Source: Aliamphritea ceti (lineage in GTDB: Bacteria; Pseudomonadota; Gammaproteobacteria; Pseudomonadales; Balneatricaceae). From it: a stretch of 64,000 nucleotides of DNA. The stretch's first letter is position 1. Every line of letters begins with the position of its first letter. The notes under the pieces are model-generated. The model made no database searches. It was not told the DNA's origin and was given only the letters and a program-made list of their open reading frames with translations. The translations under genes were made by a program, and so were the position numbers. Below, piece by piece: positions 16,489-25,197 of this stretch. The stretch lies in contig NZ_AP025282.1 in NCBI RefSeq assembly GCF_024347215.1, forward strand, positions 4,030,001 to 4,094,000, in the 5' to 3' direction.

Positions 16489-17106
16489 ATGGCTCTTATT
16501 TACGTCATGGACCCAATGTGCAGCTGGTGCTGGGCATTTCAACACCCGCTTCAGCAGCTTACAGAACGGCTCAACCCTGATATTCAGGTACTTTGCTATA
16601 TGGGTGGGTTAGCCCCCGATAGCGACCAGCCAATGGATCCTGAGCTGCGTCAGGCGATTCAGTACACATGGCAACAGATTGAAGCCCGCACCGGCACCAG
16701 CTTTAATCATGACTTTTGGGCAAACTGTCAGCCAAGACGTTCTACTTACCCGGCTTGCAGGGCGGTCATTAGCGCTGAAAGCATGCAGCCCGGAGCAGGT
16801 ATGCGTATGATTAAAGCAATTCAGGAAGCTTATTATTTACAGGCCAAAAACCCTTCGGATGCCAGTACACTTATTGAATTAGCTGCTGAACTGCAGCTAA
16901 ATGAAGTACGTTTTGCTGAGGTTTTACAAAGTACTGAAACAGAACAAACTCTACAGTCAGATCTGCGCTTCAGCCATTCTATCGGCGTACAGGGTTTTCC
17001 CTTCCTCGCATATCAAAGCGATACAGGCATTGAACCATTAGCGGTTGGCTACTGTAGGGAAGAACAATTACTGACCCGGGCGGCACAGCTGGGCATAATT
17101 ACTTAA
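16489..17106 (+). CDS. DsbA-family thioredoxin-fold protein (cytoplasmic)
   Basis: This is a 205-residue protein. Its first strand is followed by MDPMCSWCWAF, giving a CSWC active-site pair at Cys11 and Cys14, and the cis-Pro loop reads GVQGFPFLAY. A long helical insertion separates the halves of the thioredoxin fold, as in DsbA/FrnE-like proteins. There is no signal peptide, so it probably acts in the cytoplasm as a thiol oxidoreductase or isomerase rather than in envelope disulfide formation. It stands alone and is closed by a strong terminator. Confidence 0.83.
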   Translation: MALIYVMDPMCSWCWAFQHPLQQLTERLNPDIQVLCYMGGLAPDSDQPMDPELRQAIQYTWQQIEARTGTSFNHDFWANCQPRRSTYPACRAVISAESMQPGAGMRMIKAIQEAYYLQAKNPSDASTLIELAAELQLNEVRFAEVLQSTETEQTLQSDLRFSHSIGVQGFPFLAYQSDTGIEPLAVGYCREEQLLTRAAQLGIIT

Positions 17107-17130
17107 GGCCTCATAAATAGCAGACACAAA

Positions 17131-17160
17131 AAAGGGAGTGACTGGCACTCCCTTTTTTTT
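17131..17160. terminator. bidirectional rho-independent terminator
   Basis: The stem AAAGGGAGTG / CACTCCCTTT (17131-17140 and 17146-17155) has a 5-base loop and is followed by a T run. It serves the DsbA-like gene, and on the other strand the converging cold-shock gene. Confidence 0.88.
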
Positions 17161-17170
17161 GGCTTAAAAA

Positions 17171-17605
17171 TTAGCTGCGGACAATAGAAACGTCCTCAGC
17201 CTGCAGCCCCTTATCACTCTCGCGCACATTGAAACGCACATTTTGCCCTTCAGACAAAGAACGGTGGCCACGGCCGCGAATGTTACGAAAATGTACAAAC
17301 ACATCATCGCCATTTTCACGCGTGATAAAACCGAAGCCCTTGGATACATTGAACCACTTAACCGTACCCAATTCACGATCATCATCTTCAGACGCATAAT
17401 CGTCATCAGCCATATCCATCTGGCCAGATGCAGGTTTGCTAAACGCACCTGCTGCAACACAACTTACTACAACAATACCGAAAATTAACACCATATCCAT
17501 TACTGGCAACTCGCCTTCGCCGGATAATCCGCCTATCACAGCCAGGATTCCCACTGTTGCAAGTGCACTGACAACAACACTAACTATCAGTTGATTAACA
17601 CTCAT
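17171..17605 (-). CDS. cold-shock domain protein with N-terminal membrane helices
   Basis: This is a 144-residue protein. Residues about 5-28 and 36-55 are hydrophobic and likely membrane-spanning. An acidic linker (DDDYASEDDDRE) follows, and residues about 78-144 are a complete cold-shock domain with RNP1 KGFGFI and RNP2 VFVHF. CspA-type domains bind single-stranded RNA or DNA. Here binding would be tethered at the inner membrane, an inference from the layout. A typical free CspA is about 70 residues. Confidence 0.85.
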   Translation of the reverse strand: MSVNQLIVSVVVSALATVGILAVIGGLSGEGELPVMDMVLIFGIVVVSCVAAGAFSKPASGQMDMADDDYASEDDDRELGTVKWFNVSKGFGFITRENGDDVFVHFRNIRGRGHRSLSEGQNVRFNVRESDKGLQAEDVSIVRS

Positions 17606-17830
17606 TCTGGATCTCTTATCATTATTAAAAGTTAAATTTATAATATCTGCAGATGCGAAACTTGTAACTCTGCATAATTTATATACCTATTTTGGTAAAA
17701 CTATTCAATACCTTAGGTATACTTAAGCAGGAATAACTGACATCTGAGAGAGTTTGCACTCTTTTACCTGCCTGATTATGATGTCGCCGCACTTTTCTTC
17801 AGAAAATCAACGATCACGGAAATACCCCAA

Positions 17831-18040
17831 ATGTCAGAAAAAGACCGCATTACCGACCTCGAAGCTCGCCTGGCATTTCAGGAAGATGCCTTGGATAAGA
17901 TGAGCGAAGTAATTGCCAAGCAGTCACAGGAAATGGATCGTATGAATGTATTGCTGAAGCACCTTCATTCACAGGTTAAAATGATAGGTCAGGACGCCAT
18001 CAGCTCTCCGGATGCCGACGTACCACCACCTCACTATTAA
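17831..18040 (+). CDS. slyX: SlyX family protein
   Basis: This 69-residue, almost wholly coiled-coil protein (ITDLEARLAFQEDALDKMSE) ends in the proline-rich tail DVPPPHY that is typical of SlyX. SlyX is widespread in gammaproteobacteria; its molecular role is not established. It converges with rsmJ, with 22 bp between the stops. Confidence 0.92.
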   Translation: MSEKDRITDLEARLAFQEDALDKMSEVIAKQSQEMDRMNVLLKHLHSQVKMIGQDAISSPDADVPPPHY

Positions 18041-18062
18041 TGCTCAATATTCCCCGACAGGT

Positions 18063-18884
18063 TTACGGCATTTTTTTAAGCGCATAAATATCGTAGCGGC
18101 TGGACTTACCCAGTAACTGAAAGCTCGGCACAACACCTTCCAGACTCGGCCCGGTAATTTCAGGTGCTTTCCGTGAACGCTTCACTACAACCCGGTAACC
18201 GGCACAATCCAGCGCGGCACGCAGCAATGCTTCCGCGTCAGGATCTTCTCCGACAACATCCCGAAACACAGCCATTTCCTTCTTCACCTGCGCAGTCTTA
18301 TCGGTATGAGGAAACATTGGATCGACATACACCACATCCGGACGCAGGGCGTCTGAGACATTCGCCAGCCATTCAATACTATTGGCATGCTGCAACTGCA
18401 TATGCACCGCAATATCGGCCGTTTCCGAATCATTCTGAGCCAGCTTTAAACCACTTTCCAGCAAGCAATGAATAATCGGTGAGCGTTCTACCATCTGCAC
18501 TTCACAACCTAAGGTAGCCAGCACAAAACTATCGCGACCTAAACCAGCAGTTACATCAGCAACTGATGGCCGGGTACTGCCTTTGATACCCACAGCTTTG
18601 GCAATCATCTGTCCTTTGCCGCCACCAAACTTACGCCGGTGAGCAACCGCGCCGGTAACAAAATCAGCCATCACAGGGCCTGGCGCTTTCTTGCCTGTTA
18701 CCTGTAAATGTACCCCTTTAGGCCCGCAGAGCAGTAACTGAGGATACTCACAAAACTTAAGGTTAAATTTTGTCAGGCATGGCAAACCTAAACGCTCTGC
18801 CAACGCTTCGGCGTCGGGTTGCCAATATGGGTCTGTCGCAGCAACAGCTAACTCAAGTTCAGCTAATCCATCAGGCCGTAGCAA
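18063..18884 (-). CDS. rsmJ: 16S rRNA (guanine(1516)-N(2))-methyltransferase RsmJ
   Basis: This is a 273-residue SAM-dependent methyltransferase. The binding motif VADVTAGLGRDSFVLATLGC and the catalytic-site motif YVDPMFPHTDKTAQVKKEM match RsmJ (YhiQ). It modifies G1516 of 16S rRNA. The ATG at 18884 overlaps the end of uppP by 14 bp, and both lie on the minus strand, so coupled translation is likely. Confidence 0.93.
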   Translation of the reverse strand: MLRPDGLAELELAVAATDPYWQPDAEALAERLGLPCLTKFNLKFCEYPQLLLCGPKGVHLQVTGKKAPGPVMADFVTGAVAHRRKFGGGKGQMIAKAVGIKGSTRPSVADVTAGLGRDSFVLATLGCEVQMVERSPIIHCLLESGLKLAQNDSETADIAVHMQLQHANSIEWLANVSDALRPDVVYVDPMFPHTDKTAQVKKEMAVFRDVVGEDPDAEALLRAALDCAGYRVVVKRSRKAPEITGPSLEGVVPSFQLLGKSSRYDIYALKKMP

Positions 18885-19677
18885 AGTACACCGCCAACAG
18901 GGTTACACCCAGTATCATCCGATAAATAACAAACGGCCCCATCCCAATACGGTCAAGCCACTTAAGGAATAAGTGAATACAAGACAACGCACTGATCGCC
19001 GACAAGACCGTACCCGCAAGTATCATTTCCCACTGATCGGCGGTACCTGTTTCAAGTAAGTCCATCCCTTTAAACACCCCGGCACCTAAAATTACCGGTA
19101 TAGATAAAAGGAATGAAAAACGGGCTGAAGACTGACGGTCAAACCCCAGCATCAAACCGGTCGTCATGGTAATCCCTGAACGAGATGTACCCGGAATAAG
19201 AGCAATGGCCTGAGAAAATCCAATATACAGTGCATCTTTGAGGGTGATATCAGTCAGTTGGCGCTGCTCAGTACGGTTACGATCGGCCCACCAGAGCAAA
19301 CCGCCAAAGATCAGAGTAGTGCCGGCAATAACCAGAATACTTCGCCCATAGGTATCTACCACACTGCTTAGCATTAGCCCGGCAATAACTGCCGGTAACG
19401 TTGCCAGAATCACCAACCAGGCAAGCTTGCCGTCAGCTCCGGCACTGCGCCCTGTACAGGTCACTAACCAGGCTTTAAGCATGCTCCAGATATCCTTACG
19501 GAAATACAGCATCACCGCCGCTAATGAGCCAATGTGCACGCCAACATCGAATGCCAGCCCCTGGTCTTCCCAGTTAAGCAGCTGTGATGGCAGAATTAGA
19601 TGTGCTGAGCTGGATACCGGCAAAAACTCAGTTAATCCCTGAATCAATGCCAGTAAAATAATTTGAAACCAATCCAT
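18871..19677 (-). CDS. uppP: undecaprenyl-diphosphatase UppP/BacA
   Basis: This 268-residue polytopic membrane protein removes a phosphate from undecaprenyl diphosphate to recycle the lipid carrier for cell-wall synthesis. Both family motifs are present: QGLTEFLPVSSSAHL near the N-terminus and PGTSRSGITMT near residue 160. The second residue after SSS is Ala where many members have Gly, a minor change. It is followed at once by rsmJ and preceded by tsaB with a 24-bp gap. Confidence 0.95.
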   Translation of the reverse strand: MDWFQIILLALIQGLTEFLPVSSSAHLILPSQLLNWEDQGLAFDVGVHIGSLAAVMLYFRKDIWSMLKAWLVTCTGRSAGADGKLAWLVILATLPAVIAGLMLSSVVDTYGRSILVIAGTTLIFGGLLWWADRNRTEQRQLTDITLKDALYIGFSQAIALIPGTSRSGITMTTGLMLGFDRQSSARFSFLLSIPVILGAGVFKGMDLLETGTADQWEMILAGTVLSAISALSCIHLFLKWLDRIGMGPFVIYRMILGVTLLAVYFATA

Positions 19678-19701
19678 GAAAATTCCTAAATATCCGTAAG
19701 T

Positions 19702-20406
19702 TTACTGCTCTGACTTTTTCTTCTGCTGATCAATCTTCTTCCAAGTAACCTCATCACGCAGATATACCGGATGCGCGTCTTCAGGCGCAATTCCTTTACC
19801 TTCAGCGAAATCTGTCGCCGCTAACTGAGCCATACAACCAGCCGTCGGATAAATATCCAGTAAAGGCTCTGTAATCATCTGTTGTACTGGTGCCTGCATA
19901 TCTGCCAGATAACTCCAGCCCTTACCTGCTCCGCACCACTGTGTTGAATCAGGTAATGTCAGTGCCTGTGGTGGACAAACAACCTCATCACCCAGACCAA
20001 CCAATACATCGTTATCCAGCTGGTAAGCACGCCAGTAAACTTCATTCATCCGCGCATCAAGCGTTGCGATAACCTGATTTACACCCTGAGTCTGGGTTGT
20101 TTTCAAGGCAATTGCGGCCAATGTCGAAACAGGCAGTACTGGTAACTCAGCAGCAAACGCCAATCCCTGTGCAGCACCGGTCGCTATACGAATACCGGCA
20201 AACGAGCCCGGTCCCCGGCCAAAAGCGATAGCATCCAACTGTGCCACACTGATACCTGCTTCGATCAGCATTGCTTCAACCATCGGCAGTAACTGCTTAG
20301 TATGCTGACGGGGAATGATACGAAAATCTTCCAGAAGTTCGCCGTTATAACTCAGTGCGACAGAACAGGCGTCAGTGGAAGTATCCAGGGCTAAAATATT
20401 GGCCAT
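19702..20406 (-). CDS. tsaB: tRNA threonylcarbamoyladenosine synthesis protein TsaB
   Basis: This is a 234-residue ASKHA-fold protein. It starts ILALDTSTDACSVALSYNG and has AIAFGRGPGSFAGIRIATG, the TsaB signature. TsaB supports TsaD in adding threonylcarbamoyl to A37 of ANN-decoding tRNAs. The C-terminus is a short Lys-rich tail. A GGAGGG ribosome site lies upstream. It is followed by uppP, and a large inverted repeat lies between it and ubiX. Confidence 0.93.
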   Translation of the reverse strand: MANILALDTSTDACSVALSYNGELLEDFRIIPRQHTKQLLPMVEAMLIEAGISVAQLDAIAFGRGPGSFAGIRIATGAAQGLAFAAELPVLPVSTLAAIALKTTQTQGVNQVIATLDARMNEVYWRAYQLDNDVLVGLGDEVVCPPQALTLPDSTQWCGAGKGWSYLADMQAPVQQMITEPLLDIYPTAGCMAQLAATDFAEGKGIAPEDAHPVYLRDEVTWKKIDQQKKKSEQ

Positions 20407-20436
20407 TTATATCGATCCAAAGGAGGGAAAATAAAG

Positions 20437-20493
20437 GCCGTTATTCTACTGCCGGGCAGGGAAAAATGCACCCGGCACAGAAACAATAACGGC
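20437..20493. repeat. nested inverted repeat between ubiX and tsaB
   Basis: The outer arms GCCGTTATT (20437-20445) and AATAACGGC (20485-20493) enclose the inner arms GCCGGG (20451-20456) and CCCGGC (20470-20475). On the minus strand it is followed by CTTTATTTT. It may act as a terminator or attenuator after ubiX, or as an mRNA-stabilising hairpin. Confidence 0.65.
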
Positions 20494-20511
20494 TTAAGAC
20501 AAGAACCGGGC

Positions 20512-21123
20512 TTATTCCCCCCAGCGAGGCAACAGATCCTGTTCAATATGCAGTTGGTTAAGAATGCGGGCCACCACAAAATCGATCATGTCTTCCACGC
20601 TTTGCGGCTTGTTATAAAACCCGGGGCTGGCAGGAATCACAACCGTTCCCATCCGGGTCAGCTTTAACATGTGCTCCAGATGAATTTCTGAGTATGGCGC
20701 TTCACGGGGAACCAGTATCAGTTGGCGGCGCTCTTTCAGCGCAACATCTGCTGCCCGTTCTATCAGATTATTGCTGGCACCGCAGGCAATGGCCGATAAA
20801 GCACCGGTACTACAGGGACATACCACCATCTTAGCCGGAGCCCCTGAGCCAGATGCGACAGACGCCATCCACTGCTGCTTACCAAACACCTGAATCTGGC
20901 CGTCTTTAGCATTAAAGCGTTGCTGCAGATATTCAGCCTGTGCCTGGGTATTGCCCGGCAATTGCTCGTCAGTCTCAGTCGCAATAACAACCTGAGCAGC
21001 CTGGGAAATCATCACCATTACCTGACAATTAGCCTGCACCAAACATTCAAGTAAACGCAAACCATACTGCGCCCCGGAGGCACCGGTAATAGCCAGAGTT
21101 ATTGCTTCACGATATGCCGACAT
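20512..21123 (-). CDS. ubiX: flavin prenyltransferase UbiX
   Basis: This is a 203-residue protein. ITGASGAQYGLRLLE forms the FMN site, and VASGSGAPAKMVVCPCSTG, then NNLIERAADVALKERRQLIL and VPREAPYSEIHLEHM, are classic UbiX motifs. It makes prenylated FMN, the cofactor used by the decarboxylase UbiD in ubiquinone synthesis. It follows mpl on the same strand with a 112-bp gap, a neighbourhood also seen in pseudomonads. Confidence 0.95.
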   Translation of the reverse strand: MSAYREAITLAITGASGAQYGLRLLECLVQANCQVMVMISQAAQVVIATETDEQLPGNTQAQAEYLQQRFNAKDGQIQVFGKQQWMASVASGSGAPAKMVVCPCSTGALSAIACGASNNLIERAADVALKERRQLILVPREAPYSEIHLEHMLKLTRMGTVVIPASPGFYNKPQSVEDMIDFVVARILNQLHIEQDLLPRWGE

Positions 21124-21235
21124 TATGTTTCCTGCTTTTCAGTTTCTCAGACGATTGCTCTGAGACGACTCTTGTCTTGACGATTGTTTTAAAAAATACT
21201 TATTTAGAGACAAGTACATTGTTCTGAGCAAAACC

Positions 21236-22621
21236 TCAGACATTAGCCTGAAGTTTTGCCACCAGCTGACGATGAATACCACCAAAACCACCGTTGCTCA
21301 TAATGACAATATGCGTACCTGGCTCAACACCCACCAATTGATCAATAATACTGTCCGTGGTGCCTGCCAGATGAGCAGTTACCGGGCTCGCATCGATGAC
21401 ATCCTGTAATGACCAGTCCAGCCCTTCCGGCTGATACCAGTAGACCTCATCCGCAAGGCGGGCAGACTCTGCTAACTTCGCCCGATGACTTCCCAGCCTC
21501 ATGGTATTTGAGCGCGGCTCAATTACCGCTATCACTTTTTCGTTTCCTACCTGCGCGCGGATACCCTGCAAGGTAGTTTCAATGGCTGTCGGGTGATGGG
21601 CAAAATCATCATAGACCCGCACCCCATTAACATCAGCTAATAATTCCATACGCCGCTTAACACCAGAAAACGCACATAAGCCTTCGATGCCATGCTCAGT
21701 CTGAACACCCACATGACGAGCAGCTACCAGCGCCATCAGGCCATTATTTACACTGTGCTTACCCGTCATATTCCAGCTAACCGTGCCCTGCATTTCACCG
21801 TTATGTAACACTTCAAAAACAGACCCATCGGCTTCTAACAAGCGCGCCTGCCAGTGTTCGCCAGCATGACTGAAGCTTACCTCAGCATCAGTAACGGCGG
21901 TTTGTACTTGCTGCGTCCAACACCCCTGCTCGATAACTTCCGCTAATGCAGGCTGGTCAGCAGGTAATATTACCTGACCATTTTCTGGCACAATACGCAC
22001 TACATGATGAAATTGACGCTGAATCGCTGCCAGATCAGGAAAGATATCAGCATGATCATATTCCAGATTATTCATTACCAGCGTCCGCGGACGGTAATGC
22101 ACAAATTTCGAGCGCTTATCAAAAAACGCCGTATCGTATTCGTCCGCCTCAATGACAAAAAACGGACTGCCGCCCAGCCGAGCCGAACAGGCAAAATTCT
22201 GTGGAATACCGCCAATCAGGAAGCCCGGCGTCATATCCGCATGTTCCAGTAACCATGCAAGCATAGTAGCAGTAGTGGTTTTACCATGGGTGCCAGCCAC
22301 TGCGAGTACCCACTTCTCCTGCAATACATGTTCAGATAACCATTGTGGTCCCGATGTATAACGCATGCCCTTGTTCAGCATAGCTTCAACGCAGGGATTA
22401 CCCCGGGTCATCGCATTACCAACGATAATCATATCCGGCTGTGGTTCCAGCTGCGCCGGATCATAACCTTCTATCAGTTCTATGCCCTGCTCTTCCAGTT
22501 GAGTACTCATTGGCGGATACACATTGGCATCTGAACCTGTCACCCGATAACCCAACTCTTTAGCCAATACAGCCAGACTTCCCATGAAGGTTCCGCAGAT
22601 ACCTAAAATATGAACATGCAC
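21236..22621 (-). CDS. mpl: UDP-N-acetylmuramate:L-alanyl-gamma-D-glutamyl-meso-diaminopimelate ligase
   Basis: This is a 461-residue Mur-ligase family enzyme for peptidoglycan recycling. It joins recovered tripeptide to UDP-MurNAc. The N-terminal domain starts MHVHILGICGTFMGSLAVLA, the ATP site is VAGTHGKTTTATML near residue 110, and the central domain has the FFVIEADEYDTAFFDKRSKF segment typical of Mpl rather than MurC. The C-terminal domain holds YDDFAHHPTAIE. Length and motifs are normal. Confidence 0.96.
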   Translation of the reverse strand: MHVHILGICGTFMGSLAVLAKELGYRVTGSDANVYPPMSTQLEEQGIELIEGYDPAQLEPQPDMIIVGNAMTRGNPCVEAMLNKGMRYTSGPQWLSEHVLQEKWVLAVAGTHGKTTTATMLAWLLEHADMTPGFLIGGIPQNFACSARLGGSPFFVIEADEYDTAFFDKRSKFVHYRPRTLVMNNLEYDHADIFPDLAAIQRQFHHVVRIVPENGQVILPADQPALAEVIEQGCWTQQVQTAVTDAEVSFSHAGEHWQARLLEADGSVFEVLHNGEMQGTVSWNMTGKHSVNNGLMALVAARHVGVQTEHGIEGLCAFSGVKRRMELLADVNGVRVYDDFAHHPTAIETTLQGIRAQVGNEKVIAVIEPRSNTMRLGSHRAKLAESARLADEVYWYQPEGLDWSLQDVIDASPVTAHLAGTTDSIIDQLVGVEPGTHIVIMSNGGFGGIHRQLVAKLQANV

Positions 22622-23050
22622 AGGGCTTTGCTCCTTGTTTTAAAAGCTCAGAAATAAATGCACAGAAATAACTGTGGTAACGGCGACCAAAAACGCTGAA
22701 ACAGTCGCTACTCCGGTAAAATTGGCCTCATCATACCAGCTGGGACAACGAGTTTTTCAGATAATTTTATAGGGCTCTGCACCACGACTTTCTGCGTTAC
22801 CCAAATCAAACTGAAAAGATTCCCGGCTAAGTATGTAAATTCAACATATAATTTACCTAATTTGTATGGATTTCTGTGTAATTCCACCCGGATTAGCGTA
22901 GAATTCGCACAATTTTTCAAACCTGAGAACTTTGCAAAACGTCATCAAATGACTGGGGAAAAATGGGATAAAACCTGTTATTTCACCAAACACAGATAAC
23001 GTATAAAGCTCTCCACTCATACCAATCCAAACCCGAAGGTTTAAGCACTC
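22622..23050. promoter_or_regulatory. divergent intergenic region mpl/fbp
   Basis: This 429-bp gap must contain the promoters of mpl (minus) and fbp (plus). It holds no convincing gene; a 70-codon minus-strand ORF at 22708-22920 has no supporting features. A GAAGG ribosome site precedes the fbp ATG. Confidence 0.4.
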
Positions 23051-24022
23051 ATGCTACTGCTTAGTCAGTTTCTGAAACACCAAGACACTCCCGATGATCT
23101 GATCGAACTTACCGACACCCTAATGGTTGCCTGTAAAGAGATCGCTATCCAGCTGCGTGAAGGCGCACTGGCCGGTATTCTTGGCACCTCTGAAGAAGTT
23201 AACGTCCAGGGCGAGACCCAGAAAAAACTCGATATCATTTCTAACGATATCCTTAAAGCAGTATTACTGGATAACCCTCTGGTTGCAGGCGTCGCTTCTG
23301 AAGAAGAAGAGCATCCTGTTGCCGGTAATCCTGAAGGTAAGTACCTGGTTACTTTTGATCCGCTGGACGGCTCATCCAACATCGACATTAACGTGTCAGT
23401 AGGTACTATCTTCTCAATTCTGGAATGTCCGGAAGGTATGAGCGGTGGCGACGAAGCTGCATTCCTGCAGGCTGGCCGTAAACAGGTTGCTTCCGGTTAC
23501 GTTCTGTACGGCACTTGTGCAGTACTGACGCTGACTACCGGTAACGGTGTGAACATGTTCACCCTGAGCCACACCGGTGACTTCATCCTGACCCGTGAAA
23601 ACATTCAGATTCCGGAACAGACTCAGGAATTCGCAATCAACATGTCCAACCAGCGTTTCTGGGAACCGGCCATGCAGAACTATGTGTCTGATCTGTTACT
23701 GGGTGAAGAAGGCCCACTGGGTAAGCGTTATAACATGCGCTGGGTTGCTTCAATGGTTGCTGAAGTACACCGTGTACTGACCCGCGGTGGCATTTTTATG
23801 TATCCATGGGATAAACGCGCACCACAAAAGCCGGGCAAACTTCGTCTGATGTATGAAGGTAACCCAATGAGCTGGCTTATCGAACAAGCCGGCGGTCGCA
23901 GTACTACCTGCTATAGCGACATCCTGGATGTTGAGCCGGATAAAATCCACCAGCGTGTTGCTGTGGCACTGGGCTCCAAACAGGAAGTAACAACAATGAT
24001 GGGGTATCACGGCGAAAAATAA
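23051..24022 (+). CDS. fbp: fructose-1,6-bisphosphatase class I
   Basis: This 323-residue enzyme hydrolyses fructose 1,6-bisphosphate to fructose 6-phosphate in gluconeogenesis. Metal and active-site motifs are present: GVASEEEEHP, VTFDPLDGSSNIDINVSVGTI, and near the C-terminus RLMYEGNPMSWLIEQAGG. Length is usual for the class. It is monocistronic, with a 179-bp gap before ppa. The coding sequence uses frequent codons (GGT, GAA, CTG), which suggests good expression. Confidence 0.97.
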   Translation: MLLLSQFLKHQDTPDDLIELTDTLMVACKEIAIQLREGALAGILGTSEEVNVQGETQKKLDIISNDILKAVLLDNPLVAGVASEEEEHPVAGNPEGKYLVTFDPLDGSSNIDINVSVGTIFSILECPEGMSGGDEAAFLQAGRKQVASGYVLYGTCAVLTLTTGNGVNMFTLSHTGDFILTRENIQIPEQTQEFAINMSNQRFWEPAMQNYVSDLLLGEEGPLGKRYNMRWVASMVAEVHRVLTRGGIFMYPWDKRAPQKPGKLRLMYEGNPMSWLIEQAGGRSTTCYSDILDVEPDKIHQRVAVALGSKQEVTTMMGYHGEK

Positions 24023-24201
24023 TCGCTCTGAATCCCCCGGCTGTTGTGCGATAAACAGGTTTTCTGACACAACAGCCGATATTAAGTCGAATATAAACAT
24101 GGCATCGGATGTGTGTATAATCCGGCCAGACGATTTAACCCGATCACCCTGTCAGACCTATAGTGTCGACGGTGTTTTCTAAATATTGAGGAAGGCTAAC
24201 A

Positions 24202-24735
24202 ATGAGCTTTGCAAAAGTCCCTGCTGGTAACGATCTGCCAAATGACATCAACGTAATCATCGAAATTCCGGCTGAAAGCTCACCGGTTAAATACGAAATC
24301 GACAAAGATTCCGACGCGATTTTCGTTGACCGTTTCATGGCTGCACCTATGTTCTACCCAGCTAACTACGGCTACATCAACAACACGCTGGCCGATGATG
24401 GCGACGCGCTGGATGTATTAGTTGTTACACCATACCCAGTCGTACCAGGTTCTGTTATTCGCTGCCGCCCGGTTGGCGTACTGAACATGACTGATGAAGC
24501 GGGTGAAGACGCTAAACTGGTTGCTGTACCGCACGACAAATTGAGCAAGGCTTACAAAGATGTTCAGGACATCGAAGACCTGCCACAAATGTTACGTGAC
24601 CGTATTAAGCACTTCTTCGAAAACTACAAAGGCCTTGAAGAAGGTAAGTGGGTTAAAGTTGAAGGCTGGGACAACGCTGAAGCAGCTAAAGCAGCTATCA
24701 TCGAATCTCAGAAAGCTTACGAAGCAAGCAAGTAA
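24202..24735 (+). CDS. ppa: inorganic pyrophosphatase (family I)
   Basis: This 177-residue soluble pyrophosphatase has the signature DGDALDVLVVTPYPV carrying metal-binding aspartates. Other conserved parts are KYEIDKDSDAIFVDRF and AAPMFYPANYGYINNTL. It removes pyrophosphate released by biosynthesis. A strong GAGGAAGG ribosome site lies upstream and a strong terminator follows. Confidence 0.97.
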   Translation: MSFAKVPAGNDLPNDINVIIEIPAESSPVKYEIDKDSDAIFVDRFMAAPMFYPANYGYINNTLADDGDALDVLVVTPYPVVPGSVIRCRPVGVLNMTDEAGEDAKLVAVPHDKLSKAYKDVQDIEDLPQMLRDRIKHFFENYKGLEEGKWVKVEGWDNAEAAKAAIIESQKAYEASK

Positions 24736-24754
24736 TTCTTCTGATAATGTTTAC

Positions 24755-24781
24755 AAAACACCCGCACTTGCGGGTGTTTTT
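24755..24781 (+). terminator. rho-independent terminator of ppa
   Basis: An 11-bp stem AAAACACCCGC / GCGGGTGTTTT (24755-24765 and 24770-24780) with a 4-base loop runs into a T tract. It can also work on the minus strand for the small lipoprotein gene. Confidence 0.9.
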
Positions 24782-24879
24782 GTATCTGCAAGCAAAAGCA
24801 CTGAATACACTCAACAGACAGCCGTTATATTTATCACTGCGAATAACGTTACCCAGACAGGTTCAGTGATAACAAACGC

Positions 24880-25050
24880 TTACTGCTTATCAGCAGTAGC
24901 CGGCTTACCACTATCCAACTTACCAGCCTCACCTGTGAACAACCCCGGGCCAGAAGGCGATTCAGTATTCGCATGATATTCAAACGGCTTAGCTGAACAG
25001 GCACTCAGTAGCGCGCTTAACCCCAGTATCACCATTAATTTTAACCACAT
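24880..25050 (-). CDS. small lipoprotein, 56 residues
   Basis: Reading minus from the ATG at 25050 gives MWLKLMVILGLSALLSAC, a lipoprotein signal with lipobox LLSAC (Cys18), then 38 polar residues (SAKPFEYHANTE and a Gly/Pro-rich tail) to a TAA. An excellent ribosome site, AGGAGGAG, lies just upstream. No family is recognised. It is downstream of the porin on the same strand, with a weak hairpin between them. Confidence 0.72.
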   Translation of the reverse strand: MWLKLMVILGLSALLSACSAKPFEYHANTESPSGPGLFTGEAGKLDSGKPATADKQ

Positions 25051-25090
25051 AACTCCTCCTCTGAATAATACTCATAAAGAAAATTCAGAT

Positions 25091-25130
25091 AAAAAAGCCG
25101 GGCTGCCACAAATATGCAACAACCAGGCCT
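25091..25130 (-). terminator. possible terminator of the porin gene
   Basis: On the minus strand GCCTGG (25123-25128) and CCCGGC (25097-25102) can form an imperfect long hairpin followed by six T. The stem has mismatches, so this is a weaker call. Confidence 0.45.
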
Positions 25131-25197
25131 TTGGTGCTCTGTCATAACTTTTAACGCGTTATTTAAGCGCTACAAAAGCACTCTCTTAGCATTGCTG

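Noticed and set aside
22708..22920. 70-codon minus-strand ORF in the mpl/fbp gap
   Set aside because: No ribosome site, no recognisable features, and it lies in the promoter region of two housekeeping genes.
24560..24976. 138-codon plus-strand ORF overlapping ppa
   Set aside because: It is an out-of-frame shadow of ppa that runs through its terminator.
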